Shown here: positions 25,496-37,430 of the stretch, piece by piece
How the letters are laid out: every line of letters starts with the position of its first letter
Position numbering within the stretch: position 1 is the first letter of the stretch
From: a bacterium
GTDB lineage: Bacteria; Pseudomonadota; Alphaproteobacteria; Caulobacterales; Hyphomonadaceae
Direction: 5' to 3'
DNA: 64,000 nt
Assembly: GCA_016125045.1 (NCBI GenBank)
Contig: WGML01000007.1
Span: 310,001 to 374,000 of the forward strand
Translations under genes and position numbers: made by a program
Notes under the pieces: model-generated
Database searches by the model: none
Seen by the model: the letters and a program-made list of their open reading frames with translations, nothing else
Told to the model about the DNA's origin: nothing

Positions 25496-28110
25496 CCCGA
25501 TTGCTGGACGCGCTCACCGCCATCTATCTGCGCGAGCTTCGGGCCTACTTCCTGACGCCGCTCGCCTATGTCTTCATCGCCGTCTGCCTTCTTGCGCTTG
25601 GGGCGTTCACCTTCGAGATCGGCCGGCTGTTCGACACCAACCGGGTGGATCTGTCGCCCTTCTTCTTCTTCCACCCCTGGGTGTTTCTCGTCTTTCTCCC
25701 TGCGGTCTCGATGCGCCTGTGGGCCGAGGAGGCGAGGGGCGGAACGATCGAGCTTCTGCTCACCGTCCCTGCACCCACAATCGCCCTGGTGGCGGGAAAA
25801 TTCCTTGCGGCCTGGACGGTCGCGTTCGCGACCCTCGCCGCGACAACGCCGATCTGGATATCGATGAATGTGCTCGGCGCGCCAGACAATGCGGCGATCG
25901 CAGTCGCCTATCTGATGAGCCTGTTCATGGCGGGCGGCTACATCGCCATCGGCGCCGCAATGTCGGCGATGTCGGGCAATCAGGTGGTGGCCTTCGTTCT
26001 CTCTGCTTCGGTCGGATTTCTGATCACCGCGGCGGGGCTTCCGGTCGTCGGCTCCGGTCTTGCCGCGGTGTTCGGTCCGGGCGGGGCGGACATGCTCGCG
26101 GCGCTGTCCTTGCTCGGCCACTTCGAGACGGCGCAACGCGGCGTGCTCGAGCTTCGTTCGATCGTCTATTTTGCAGCGGTGATCGGCGTCTTCCTCGCCA
26201 TCAACACCGTCTGGGTGGAGGCGCGCAGGTCAAGCGGCGCAAGCCGCCTCACCCATCCGCTCGCCGTGACAGGGCTCGCGCTGATCCTGTTCTGCGGTGG
26301 CGTGCTCACCACTCACCGGGCGCTTTCCGGCGCCCGTCTCGACCTGACGTCGAGCCGTCTCTTCACCCTGTCGCAAGGGACGCGCGCAACGCTCGCCCGG
26401 ATCAGCGGGCCTATCGATCTGGCGCTCGTCTTCTCCCGCGCCGCCGCCGCGGACTATCCCGCCCTGCGCGCGCACGGCGAGCGCGTCAGCGAGTTGATGC
26501 GCGGCGTTGCGGCGCAGTCCGGCGGCAAGGTCCGCGTCACTCTGCAGGACCCGCCGCCCTATTCCGAAGCCGAGGACCGCGCCGCCGCCGCCGGACTGAC
26601 CCCCGCGCCGGTCGAGGGCGGCGATCCGGTCTATTTCGGCGTGATCGGCCGCAACTCGGTCGACGACGAGATCGCGATCCCGTTTCTGGCGCCTGAGCGT
26701 GATGCGATGCTCGAATACGAGCTTGTGCGCCTGATCGCGCAGCTTGATGACCCGAGCCCGCCGAAAGTCGCGGTGATCACCGCCCTGCCAGGTCAGTTCG
26801 ATCCGTCCGGCCGCCCGCAATCCTTCATTATGCGGGAGCTTGCCCGCGCCTTCGACATCGAGCTTGCGCCGGATGATTTCGTCAGCCTGCCCGAGGACGC
26901 GGACCTCCTGCTCATCGTCCATCCCTGGGGCCTCAACCCCTGGCAGACCTATCAGATCGACCAGTTCCTGCTGCGCAAGGGCAGGGCGATCATCGCGGTC
27001 GATCCCGCAGCGCGGGCGGTGATCGCCGATCCACGGCCGACAGCGTCGTTCCAGTCGACGCTTCCGGGAGTGCTTGACTCGCTTGGGGTATCGATGACGA
27101 CGGGGGTCACGGTCGACGCCTCGCTCGGTCTGCCCGTCGAAACCGATGTTGGCGGGGGACGGCGCGTGCTCGAAGCCCAGCCTCTGTTCATCGGCGCTCC
27201 GGCGGCGAATCTCGACCGGACGGACGTCATCACATCGGAGCTGACGCGCCCCGTCAATTTTGGTCTTGCGGGCTCATTCGAGACGGTTCCCCGCGAAGGC
27301 CTCGCCTACACGCCCCTTGTCTTCACGTCGGCCGCCGCGGCCCGCGCGCCCGTCGAGCTTGCGCTCTCAAACCCTCGGCCCGCCGATGTGGTGAGAGGAT
27401 CAACCGCCACAATGAAGCCCGAAGTCCTTGCGCTTCGCGTGTCCGGCAGGTGGCGCACCGCGTTTCCGGGAGCCATCCCCGATCCGGTGCTTCCCGAAGA
27501 TCCGATCTTCGCCCGGATGGCGTCGCAGGAGCTTCAGGCGCTCCCGCCGCGCGTCACCGAAAGTCAGGGCGCGGGCGAGGTGGTGCTGCTTGCGGACGCC
27601 GACGTCTTCGACGACGGTTTCTTCGTCAATCCGTCGGACGGCTCTCCCCTTGCGGACAACGCGGCGCTGATCCTCAACGCGGTCGACAATCTCTGGGGGG
27701 ACGACGCGCTCGTGTCGCTGCGCTCCCGCACGCCGGCCCTTCGGCCCATGGCCCTGGTCGACCGGATGCGCGAAACCGCGCGCCGTCGCCTTTATAGTGA
27801 ACAGGAAGCCCTCGAGGTCGAGCTTCAGTCCACCGAAGCCCGGGTGGCCGAACTCAATGCGCAGCGGGCCGCGCTCGGAGGAGGCGCCGAAGCCGAGGAC
27901 GAGGCTGTTCGCACGGAACTGAAACGGTTTCAGGAGGAGGTTGTGTCGATCCGCGGCCGCCTCCGGGAGGTCGAGCGCTCCTTTCGCAGGGATATCGACG
28001 CTTTGGAGGCCCGGCTCGAATTGGTGAATGTCTGGCTGCCGCCGGCGCTTGTCCTGATCATCGGGCTCTTCGTCTACATCCGCAGGCAGTCCGCCGGAGC
28101 AAGGCCATGA
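25492..28110 (+). CDS. Fused GldF-GldG type ABC permease
   Basis: 872 residues. Residues ~1-235 form an ABC-2 permease with six membrane segments (LRAYFLTPLAYVFIAVCLL, EARGGTIELLLTVP). A membrane segment near 255-275 leads into a large extracytoplasmic GldG/IFT52-like domain (~290-640: LTSSRLFTLSQGTRATL, VTALPGQFDPSG). A coiled coil lies at ~770-830 and a final membrane helix (ALVLIIGLFVYIRR) near the end. In gliding Bacteroidetes, GldF and GldG are separate; here they are one chain. It overlaps both neighbours by 4 bp. Substrate unknown. Confidence 0.9.
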   Translation: MTRLLDALTAIYLRELRAYFLTPLAYVFIAVCLLALGAFTFEIGRLFDTNRVDLSPFFFFHPWVFLVFLPAVSMRLWAEEARGGTIELLLTVPAPTIALVAGKFLAAWTVAFATLAATTPIWISMNVLGAPDNAAIAVAYLMSLFMAGGYIAIGAAMSAMSGNQVVAFVLSASVGFLITAAGLPVVGSGLAAVFGPGGADMLAALSLLGHFETAQRGVLELRSIVYFAAVIGVFLAINTVWVEARRSSGASRLTHPLAVTGLALILFCGGVLTTHRALSGARLDLTSSRLFTLSQGTRATLARISGPIDLALVFSRAAAADYPALRAHGERVSELMRGVAAQSGGKVRVTLQDPPPYSEAEDRAAAAGLTPAPVEGGDPVYFGVIGRNSVDDEIAIPFLAPERDAMLEYELVRLIAQLDDPSPPKVAVITALPGQFDPSGRPQSFIMRELARAFDIELAPDDFVSLPEDADLLLIVHPWGLNPWQTYQIDQFLLRKGRAIIAVDPAARAVIADPRPTASFQSTLPGVLDSLGVSMTTGVTVDASLGLPVETDVGGGRRVLEAQPLFIGAPAANLDRTDVITSELTRPVNFGLAGSFETVPREGLAYTPLVFTSAAAARAPVELALSNPRPADVVRGSTATMKPEVLALRVSGRWRTAFPGAIPDPVLPEDPIFARMASQELQALPPRVTESQGAGEVVLLADADVFDDGFFVNPSDGSPLADNAALILNAVDNLWGDDALVSLRSRTPALRPMALVDRMRETARRRLYSEQEALEVELQSTEARVAELNAQRAALGGGAEAEDEAVRTELKRFQEEVVSIRGRLREVERSFRRDIDALEARLELVNVWLPPALVLIIGLFVYIRRQSAGARP

Positions 28111-29129
28111 GCCGAACACAGGATCAGGTCCGCCGCCGAACGCTCATCGCGCTCGGCTCCGCCGCAGCAGCATCGGTGGCGACCGCCGCCGTCGCCTGGG
28201 CGCCATCGGGCAGCCGAACACCAACTGGCGGGGCGCTCGCCGCTCCCGAGCTTGCCGTCCGTCGCGAACAGGTCCGTCTCATCATGGTGACGACGAAGGA
28301 CGAGGTCTCGCACCTCGTTCGCGAGGACTCAGGCTGGGTCCTGACGGAAAAGGGGCTCTACCCGGTTTCTCCCGCCATCGTCCCGCAGTTGCTGGACGCC
28401 GTCGCCGAGATGCGCCTGACCTTCCCGATGACGACAGACCAGCGCAAGTTTGACCGGATCGGCCTTGGCGATCCGCTAACGGGCGGGTCGGGCGCGCTCG
28501 TCGAGATTGGGGACGGGCAGGGCGAGGTGTTCGCGACCCTCATCATCGGGCGGCGAACCGATGAAGTCTACGCCCGGCGGCCGGACGACGTGCAGGCCTG
28601 GCGAACCGAAGGCCCGCCTCCGCCGCCGCTCATGCGGTCCGCCCGCTGGCTCGATCTCGACGTGCTCTCCCTTCAGCCTGGCGATATCGCCGAAGTCGAA
28701 GTGGCTCCGTTGCAGGGACCAGCCTACACGCTCCTGCCCCGCGATGAGGCAGCGGAGGGTTTCCGGCTCGCCCCGCCCCATGACGCGCGGCCCCTCGTTT
28801 CCGAAATGTTTCTGTCGCCGCCCGCCCTGTCGTTGGCGGAGTTTGCCCCGGTCGATGTGCTTCCGGCCGAGCGGGTGCGGGCGTCCGGCGCAGCGAGGGC
28901 CCGCCAGCGGCTGCGGACCCGTTCGGGGGTGACCTACGAGGCCTCGGGCCTGCTCGACGACGCTGGTCGGGGGTGGGTGACGCTGCAAGCCGCCGCCGGT
29001 CCGGATGTTGCGGGATTTGACGCGGTGGCCTTCAACGAGCGGGTCGGGCCGTGGGCGTTCCAGCTCGGTCCATCCGAATGGGCGACGTTCAATACGCCGC
29101 TGTCGACCTTGCTGAGGACCGATCGATAG
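28107..29129 (+). CDS. DUF4340 protein partnering the Gld-type ABC exporter
   Basis: 340 residues. N-terminal RRRTLIALGSAAAASVATAA forms a membrane anchor or signal. The rest is a periplasmic DUF4340 domain with repeated beta-rich units; VREDSGWVLTEKGLYPV marks the first. DUF4340 genes almost always follow GldG-type permeases, so this is probably the exporter's periplasmic subunit. It overlaps the permease by 4 bp and ends 20 bp from the convergent DUF1223 gene. Confidence 0.87.
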   Translation: MSRTQDQVRRRTLIALGSAAAASVATAAVAWAPSGSRTPTGGALAAPELAVRREQVRLIMVTTKDEVSHLVREDSGWVLTEKGLYPVSPAIVPQLLDAVAEMRLTFPMTTDQRKFDRIGLGDPLTGGSGALVEIGDGQGEVFATLIIGRRTDEVYARRPDDVQAWRTEGPPPPPLMRSARWLDLDVLSLQPGDIAEVEVAPLQGPAYTLLPRDEAAEGFRLAPPHDARPLVSEMFLSPPALSLAEFAPVDVLPAERVRASGAARARQRLRTRSGVTYEASGLLDDAGRGWVTLQAAAGPDVAGFDAVAFNERVGPWAFQLGPSEWATFNTPLSTLLRTDR

Positions 29130-29149
29130 ACGGTAAGGCAGTCGCAGCC

Positions 29150-29854
29150 TCAGCGGTTGGCCGCAGCCCCGATCACGCGACCGACGTCCCCGGTCTGCAC
29201 GAGCACCGCACACGCGTCGGGACACTTGACGGCGAATCGCTCATCGCCGCCCGTCCAGCTTCCGAGCGTCTCGATATGGGTGACGAGATTTAGGTGCCCC
29301 ATCGGCTTGCCATGATTGGCGCCGCCGCCGGGCGTCACTTCGGTCACGCCCGCAATGTAGTGGACCACGCGCACGCGCGCCGGTTGCGTCGTCGATCCGG
29401 AGACCTCAACGCCGCCGCCGGTGAACGACACCTGCGCCGATTTCGCGCCCGGTTTGGCGCGGCTCATGGCTTCCTTCACGGACTTCATCTTCGAACCCGA
29501 GCAGTGTTCGATCCCGTCGAAGACGACCTGCGGCGTGTAGGGCCCGCGATGTCCGAGCGACCGGTTGTACTGCTTCTGCAGTTCGGCGAATTCCGGTTTG
29601 GCGTGCGTGTCGTGCCAGCCGAGATAATCCCAGTAGCCGACCGGGTAGGTGAGGACGAGGAGCGAGTCATCGTCCTTGGCGAGGTTGATCAGATTGCGGT
29701 TCGCCTCCGGGCAATTCGGGCAGGACTGGCTCGAGAACAGCTCCATCACCAGCGGCTCCGCCGGCGGCTGCGCAGCCGCGGAAGCCATGCCGAGCCATGT
29801 CGCCGTCGCGAGCGCTCCTGCGCCCCTCAATACTGTCAGAGTCCAACCTGTCAT
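29150..29854 (-). CDS. DUF1223 thioredoxin-like secreted protein
   Basis: 234 residues. A signal peptide (cleavage near SAAAQ) is followed by a thioredoxin-like fold with the redox motif SCPNC (FSSQSCPNCPEAN). YPVGYWDYLGWHDTHA and YTPQVVFDG are family landmarks. The four remaining cysteines, two near the C-terminus (KCPDAC), could form disulfides. Function unknown; it likely acts as an oxidoreductase-type protein in the periplasm. Confidence 0.87.
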   Translation of the reverse strand: MTGWTLTVLRGAGALATATWLGMASAAAQPPAEPLVMELFSSQSCPNCPEANRNLINLAKDDDSLLVLTYPVGYWDYLGWHDTHAKPEFAELQKQYNRSLGHRGPYTPQVVFDGIEHCSGSKMKSVKEAMSRAKPGAKSAQVSFTGGGVEVSGSTTQPARVRVVHYIAGVTEVTPGGGANHGKPMGHLNLVTHIETLGSWTGGDERFAVKCPDACAVLVQTGDVGRVIGAAANR

Positions 29855-29921
29855 GAAACGATCATAGCCGGCCGGTCAGACACGAGCCAATCAAGAGGGT
29901 GTGACGACGGCCACCGCCGCC

Positions 29922-32603
<2,682 letters not shown>

Positions 32604-32762
32604 GGTGCAGGCGCCCTTCCAGGGAAGAAGGTGGGACATGGTCGAGCGAGCGACACGCGCCGCGCCCGGCTCTGCGGGTGGTGGTATAAGAAGCTGCGCG
32701 GCTTCGCAATCGATCCCGCGCGCGTGTTCGCGATCCGTGCGAGCGCCTGATCGGCGGCGGCG

Positions 32763-33371
32763 ATGCCCGCAGCGCTGACGGTTCGTGGTCTCGGGGCCGC
32801 TCGGGGCTACCGGATTCTCTTCGAGGCGCTGGATTTCGACGTCGGCCGCGGCGAAATCGTGGAGCTGCGCGGTCCGAACGGGTCGGGAAAGTCCACCCTC
32901 CTTCGCGTGCTCGCGGGCCTAACCCGGCCGATGGCGGGCAGCATCACCTGGGCGGACGCCGCCGCTGGCCGGTCAGGCGGGCTCGCGCGCCACTATCTTG
33001 GCCACGCGGATGGGGTGAAGCCGTCCGAAGCCGCCGGCGAGCAGGCGCGCTTCTGGGCGACCTTCTTCGCGCGTCCGCCGGCCGTCGCGGTCGAAGCGCT
33101 CGGCGAGGTCGGTCTCGCCGACCGGGCGGACATTCCGGGGCGCGGCCTCTCCGCCGGCCAGCGCCGTCGTCTCGCCCTTGCGCGGCTTCTCATCGAGCCC
33201 CGGCCCGTCTGGCTGCTCGACGAGCCCATGGCGGCGCTCGACCAGCAGGGTCAGGCGCGCGTCCGGCGCCTGGCGGCCGACCATACCGCGCGCGGCGGAC
33301 TGATCGTCGCCGCCATGCATGGCGAGGGATTCGCCGGCGCCCGTCCCATCGATCTTGGAGCCGCAGCGTGA
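32763..33371 (+). CDS. ccmA: Heme exporter ATP-binding protein CcmA
   Basis: 202-residue ABC ATPase with Walker A (GPNGSGKST), signature [15 protein letters not shown] and Walker B ([13 protein letters not shown]). MHGEGF carries the terminal His. With CcmB it forms the exporter that releases heme-loaded CcmE during c-type cytochrome maturation. First gene of ccmABCDG; its stop overlaps the ccmB start by 4 bp. Slightly degenerate but full length. Confidence 0.93.
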   Translation: MPAALTVRGLGAARGYRILFEALDFDVGRGEIVELRGPNGSGKSTLLRVLAGLTRPMAGSITWADAAAGRSGGLARHYLGHADGVKPSEAAGEQARFWATFFARPPAVAVEALGEVGLADRADIPGRGLSAGQRRRLALARLLIEPRPVWLLDEPMAALDQQGQARVRRLAADHTARGGLIVAAMHGEGFAGARPIDLGAAA

Positions 33372-34039
33372 TCTTCAGCGGGGCTGCGGCCACCTTCATC
33401 CGCGAGCTTCGGCTTGCCTGGGGCGGCGGCGGCGGCGCTGCGCTGCCGCTCGGCTTTTTCGCGGCGGCGACGAGCCTCACCCCGCTGGCGCTTGGGCCCG
33501 CGCCTGATCTGCTGCGCGCCGCTGGCCCGGGGGTGTTGTGGATCGCGCTCGCCCTGTCCAGCCTCCTGCCCATGGAGCGGATGTTCCAGGCCGATCTGGA
33601 GGATGGAACGCTCGACGCCTACGCTGGTTCGGGCGTTGCGCTCGAGGGTGTCGCGCTCGCCAAGATCGCCGCGCACTGGCTCGCCACGGGGGTGCCGCTC
33701 GCACTCGCGTCGCCGATCTTCTGGGTGATGCTGCAAGGGCCGGTCGCGGCTGCGCCGCTCGTCGCCGCCTCCGCCCTGATCGGCGGCGCGGCCTTTTTCT
33801 GCTTCGGAGCGATTGGGGCGGCGCTCGCGGCCGGAATTCGTCGCGGCGGCCTCTTGATCGCATTGATCGCGATGCCTCTCTATGTTCCAGCTATGATCTT
33901 CGGCGCCGCGGCGATCTATGCTGCGGCGGACGGCGCAAGCTGGCGCGAACCCCTGATGCTGACGGCCGCCGTCGCGTTGGCGGCCGCGGCGGTGGCGCCC
34001 TTTGCATCCGCCGGCGCGTTGCGCGCGGCGCTCGACTAG
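33368..34039 (+). CDS. ccmB: Heme exporter membrane protein CcmB
   Basis: 223 residues with about six membrane segments. Family blocks include FIRELRLAWGGGGGA, LLPMERMFQADLEDGTLD and LIALIAMPLYVPAMIFGAAAI. It is the permease of the CcmAB exporter and interacts with CcmC. Overlaps ccmA; ccmC begins 11 bp downstream with a good aggagc. Confidence 0.93.
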   Translation: MIFSGAAATFIRELRLAWGGGGGAALPLGFFAAATSLTPLALGPAPDLLRAAGPGVLWIALALSSLLPMERMFQADLEDGTLDAYAGSGVALEGVALAKIAAHWLATGVPLALASPIFWVMLQGPVAAAPLVAASALIGGAAFFCFGAIGAALAAGIRRGGLLIALIAMPLYVPAMIFGAAAIYAAADGASWREPLMLTAAVALAAAAVAPFASAGALRAALD

Positions 34040-34050
34040 GAGCTACCGGA

Positions 34051-34779
34051 ATGGCCGTCCTCTCCTATTTTGCAAACCCGCAGCGGTTCATGGCGGTCTC
34101 GCGTCCGCTCTCCCTCATCTTCATGGCGCTCGGCGTCACGCTGATCCTGTTCGGCGGCTGGCTCGGCCTGTTCGTTGCGCCTTCGGACTACCGTCAGGGC
34201 GACGCCGCCCGGATCATGTTCGTGCATGTGCCGTCGGCCTGGCTGTCGATGGGCGTTTTTGCGTTCATGGCGGGCGCGAGTTTTGTCTCGCTCGTCTGGC
34301 GGCACGCGCTCGCCGATGTCGCTGCGAAGTCGGCGGCGCCGATCGGCGCGGCGTTCACCCTGCTTTGCCTCGTCACCGGGTCGATCTGGGGCCGGCCGAT
34401 CTGGGGCACATGGTGGGAGTGGGACGGCCGCATGACCTCCGTGCTCGTGCTCTTCTTCATCTATCTCGGCTACATCGCCGTCTGGGCGTCGATGGAGACG
34501 CAGGAGAAGGCCGCGCGCGCCGCCGCCATCCTGTGCCTGGTGGGCGTCATCAACCTGCCGATCATCAAATTCTCGGTCGACTGGTGGAACACGCTGCATC
34601 AGCCGGCGACGTTCTTCACCGGCGACAACAACGCCACAGACGGGTTCAAGTATCCGATGTATGTGATGGCGCTCGGCTATCTCTCCCTGTTTGGCGGCGC
34701 AACCCTGCTCAACATGCGCGCCGAGGTGATGAGCCGGCGCGCCGAAGCGATCGCGCAGCGCCGCGCCCGCCAGGGCTGA
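34051..34779 (+). CDS. ccmC: Heme handling protein CcmC
   Basis: 242 residues, six membrane segments. The WWD-type heme domain GRPIWGTWWEWDGRMTS is intact, and histidines in MFVHVPSAW and DWWNTLHQPAT are the external heme ligands. CcmC loads heme onto CcmE. ATG 34051 is preceded by aggagc (34039-34044). Confidence 0.96.
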   Translation: MAVLSYFANPQRFMAVSRPLSLIFMALGVTLILFGGWLGLFVAPSDYRQGDAARIMFVHVPSAWLSMGVFAFMAGASFVSLVWRHALADVAAKSAAPIGAAFTLLCLVTGSIWGRPIWGTWWEWDGRMTSVLVLFFIYLGYIAVWASMETQEKAARAAAILCLVGVINLPIIKFSVDWWNTLHQPATFFTGDNNATDGFKYPMYVMALGYLSLFGGATLLNMRAEVMSRRAEAIAQRRARQG

Positions 34780-34783
34780 CCCG

Positions 34784-34930
34784 ATGGACAAGTATGCGCC
34801 CTTCGTCATCGCCTCCTACCTCATTGCGGGCGTCGTGCTGGCCTGGATCGCGCTCAGCGCCATCCTGCGGGCGAGATCCGCGGCGCGCCTGCTAGCCCGG
34901 CTCGAGGCGGACGAGACTGGAGAGAGCTGA
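34784..34930 (+). CDS. ccmD: Heme exporter protein CcmD
   Basis: 48 residues, short enough to be overlooked. One membrane helix (FVIASYLIAGVVLAWIAL) and a basic cytoplasmic tail with RARSAARLLARLE, the classic CcmD form. It stabilises the CcmABC complex and promotes release of holo-CcmE. It starts 4 bp after the ccmC stop, and its TGA overlaps the ATG of ccmG by one base. Confidence 0.9.
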   Translation: MDKYAPFVIASYLIAGVVLAWIALSAILRARSAARLLARLEADETGES

Positions 34931-35454
34931 TGCGCTGGATCGCGTTCACGCCGCTCGCCCTGTTGCTCGCGCTCGTCCTTGCGGCGGGCGTGCGGCTGGT
35001 CACAAAAGACCCCGACGAACAGCTCTTTACCTCGCCCGAGCGGCCCGCGCCCGCGATCTCCGCGCCGACGCTCACCGGCGGTGAAGTGAATTTCGCCGAT
35101 CTCGGGCCGGGGCCCGTTCTCGTGAACTTCTGGGCCACCTGGTGCGCGCCCTGCGAGGTGGAGCACCCCATGCTCATCAGGCTCGCCGAGCAAGGGGTTC
35201 GGATTGTCGGCGTGCTTCACCGCGACGACCCCGCGAAGGGCGCGCAGGCACTGGCCCAGGCCGGTAATCCGTTTTCGGAAGTTGCGCTCGATCCGCAGGG
35301 CGAGGTCTATCTCGCCTTCGGGCTCGCGGGCGTGCCGGAGACCTTCCTGGTCAATCGCGAGGGGCGGATCGTCAAGACCCTGCGCGGGCCGCTGACAGCG
35401 GCGGATGTCGCTGACTTCCTCTCCGCCTACCGCGCGGAGGCCGCCGCGGGCTGA
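34930..35454 (+). CDS. ccmG: Thiol:disulfide interchange protein CcmG/DsbE
   Basis: 174-residue membrane-anchored periplasmic thioredoxin that keeps apocytochrome c cysteines reduced. N-terminal anchor LALLLALVLAAGV; active site WATWCAPCEVEHP; GVPETFLVNREG supplies the cis-Pro. Last gene of ccmABCDG. ccmE, ccmF and ccmH are not in the window, so they must lie elsewhere, as is common in this class. It ends 5 bp from the convergent marR gene; a weak stem (cgggctgagcccg) spans the junction. Confidence 0.94.
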   Translation: MRWIAFTPLALLLALVLAAGVRLVTKDPDEQLFTSPERPAPAISAPTLTGGEVNFADLGPGPVLVNFWATWCAPCEVEHPMLIRLAEQGVRIVGVLHRDDPAKGAQALAQAGNPFSEVALDPQGEVYLAFGLAGVPETFLVNREGRIVKTLRGPLTAADVADFLSAYRAEAAAG

Positions 35455-35459
35455 GCCCG

Positions 35460-36047
35460 TCAGTCCGACTTCTTGCGCTTCTTGCGCTTGCCGGCGTCCT
35501 TGCGCTTCTTCTTGGACGCGCCGCCCGACTTCGCCTTGACCGACGGAGCGGCGGGCTCCGCCTGGGCGCCGAGCAGATCGATCCCGTTCAGCTGGTCGAG
35601 CGCGGCGAGGAAAGCGTCACGCTTCTTTTTTGGGATCAGCTGGAGGAGTGCGTCATTGACCTCCCGCATGCGGGGCTGCGCCTCATTCAGCACCTCCCAG
35701 CCCTCAGCGGTCAGGGCCACCGATTTCGCGCGGCCGTCCCGCGCCGCAGTCGCACGGTTGATGAGGCCCTTGTCCTGCATCCGCTTCAGCATGTCGGCCA
35801 TGGTCGAGCGATCGACCCCCGTCGCGATCACGAGGTCCGCCTGGCTTGCGCCTTCCTGCTGGGCGATCGCCGCGAGCACCTCCGCCTGGCGCAAGGTAAC
35901 GCCATCCGCCATCGGCTGTTTCTGGAACGCCTCGGAGGCAACCTGCAGCGTTCGGCGCAGCTTGTGTGAAATCGAATCGTTGAGCAGGAAGACGTCGATG
36001 GACGACGCTTCTGCCCGCGCGGTTGGTCGTGCGCCGGATTTCGACAT
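35460..36047 (-). CDS. MarR-family transcriptional regulator with lysine-rich tail
   Basis: 195 residues. A winged helix-turn-helix of MarR type occupies residues ~45-130: LRQAEVLAAIAQQEGASQAD, GVDRSTMADMLKRMQDKGLI (recognition helix) and the wing TAARDGRAKSVALT. Unusually, the C-terminus is a ~25-residue tail made mostly of lysine and arginine (KKKRKDAGKRKKRKKSD). The start MSKSG was chosen over upstream frame. It is divergent from a NUDIX gene across about 125 bp, where its operator probably lies. The ligand is unknown. Confidence 0.87.
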   Translation of the reverse strand: MSKSGARPTARAEASSIDVFLLNDSISHKLRRTLQVASEAFQKQPMADGVTLRQAEVLAAIAQQEGASQADLVIATGVDRSTMADMLKRMQDKGLINRATAARDGRAKSVALTAEGWEVLNEAQPRMREVNDALLQLIPKKKRDAFLAALDQLNGIDLLGAQAEPAAPSVKAKSGGASKKKRKDAGKRKKRKKSD

Positions 36048-36171
36048 GGTTGGCAGCCCACCCTCCGAGTCGACGTCCGCATACGGAATAGAGTTCAAGT
36101 ACCCTCCGGGCAAATGAAAGTTTCTTGTCGATTACATTTGACCGAACAAGAAGAACAGGCACACTCGCTTC

Positions 36172-36696
36172 ATGAGCGAGTGGAATGATCCGGTTTCTTT
36201 TTCACTAATTCGACCGGAGGGGGACGATCGACTACGTCGAACCTGCGACCGGTGCGGCTGGGTCGACTATGTCAACCCGAAGATCGTCGTCGGTTCGGTG
36301 GTTCACAGCGACGGCCGCATCCTCCTGTGTCGCCGCGCGATCGAGCCTCGGCGCGGCTATTGGACCCTTCCCGCCGGCTATATGGAGGAGGGCGAGAGCG
36401 TCGAGGCCGCGGCGCGCCGTGAAGCCCGTGAGGAGGCCTGCGCCGAGCTTGAGCTCGAGGCGATGCTGGCGGTCTATTCCATCACCCGGATCAGCCAGGT
36501 GCAGATCATGTTCCGGGCGCGCCTCATCTCCAGCATCGCTCCCGGACCCGAGAGCGAGGAAGTCGGCCTGTTTCTGTGGGACGACATCCCCTGGACGGAG
36601 CTTGCCTTCCCATCGGTGAAATGGGCCCTCGATCACTATCGGGCCTCTTCTGGCCTCACCGGATTTCCGCCGTTCTCCAATCCGCACGCCGCCTAG
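36172..36696 (+). CDS. NUDIX hydrolase with N-terminal zinc ribbon
   Basis: 174 residues. CDRCGW near the N-terminus is the start of a small zinc-binding segment, followed by YVNPKIVVGSVV. The NUDIX box is GYMEEGESVEAAARREAREEACAEL, which fits the pattern except that the usual Gly after EE-A is Cys. FRARLISSIAPGPESEEV is also typical. It is of the YjhB/ADP-ribose-pyrophosphatase-like group; the substrate cannot be assigned. Its end overlaps the YciB gene by 4 bp on opposite strands. Confidence 0.9.
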   Translation: MSEWNDPVSFSLIRPEGDDRLRRTCDRCGWVDYVNPKIVVGSVVHSDGRILLCRRAIEPRRGYWTLPAGYMEEGESVEAAARREAREEACAELELEAMLAVYSITRISQVQIMFRARLISSIAPGPESEEVGLFLWDDIPWTELAFPSVKWALDHYRASSGLTGFPPFSNPHAA

Positions 36697-37382
36697 CTGC
36701 GCGGTGGATCGCCCGGATCGGCGGCGACCTTCGGGGAGGCCCCCGGCGTGGGTTCGGCCGCGGCGCCCGGGCCGATCTGATGTTTCATCAGATAGGGCAG
36801 GTTCAGCAGCATGAAGCCGATGAACAGCGGATAGGTCAGAAACAGCTTCGAATTCGCCCAGAAGCTCTCCGAGAAATTCCGCCAGATGATTTCATTGAGA
36901 CCCGCGAGCACGATGTAGAAAACGCCCCATCGGATCGCGAAGACGCGCCAGGCGTGGTCGGGCAGGCTGAATGCATGCTCGAAGGCGAGCTTCCAGACAT
37001 TCCGGCCGACCGCGAGCCCGCCGAAGATCACGCCGGCGAACAGAAGGTTGATGATGGTCGGCTTGTAGTACGCGAATTCAGGGCTCTGCAGCGCGATCGT
37101 CAGCGTGCCGAACACCGTCACCACCACGCCGGTGATGATCAGCATCGGAGGCAGGCGACGCCCCTTGGCGAGACTCCAGCCGATGACGCCGAGGATCGCC
37201 GCCATGAAGACGCCCGTCGACCAGTAGATGGCGTTGGTGCGGGCGAACAGTCCGCCGTCCTCGCCAAACTGGCGGATGCCGTTATAGGCCACCATGAAGG
37301 CGATCACCGGCCCGAGATCGGTCCACAGATTGCCCGCACTCTTGGCCGCGGTCTTCAGCTCTTCGCGGCTCTCGTCGGTCAT
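36693..37382 (-). CDS. yciB: YciB/IspZ inner-membrane septation protein
   Basis: 229 residues with about six membrane segments. Conserved blocks: DLGPVIAFMVAYNG, ATNAIYWSTGVFM-like segment, KPTIINLLFAG, WRVFAIRWGVFYIVLAGLNE and NFSESFWANSKLF. YciB is required for normal cell division and membrane integrity in several Proteobacteria. A cytoplasmic Pro/Ala-rich tail follows the last helix. MTDES start; an upstream extension of 11 codons is possible. Confidence 0.92.
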   Translation of the reverse strand: MTDESREELKTAAKSAGNLWTDLGPVIAFMVAYNGIRQFGEDGGLFARTNAIYWSTGVFMAAILGVIGWSLAKGRRLPPMLIITGVVVTVFGTLTIALQSPEFAYYKPTIINLLFAGVIFGGLAVGRNVWKLAFEHAFSLPDHAWRVFAIRWGVFYIVLAGLNEIIWRNFSESFWANSKLFLTYPLFIGFMLLNLPYLMKHQIGPGAAAEPTPGASPKVAADPGDPPRS

Positions 37383-37430
37383 TGGTGCTCCTCTGGCCGA
37401 CGTGCTGAGTTGCATGGCCGTGCGATGGGT

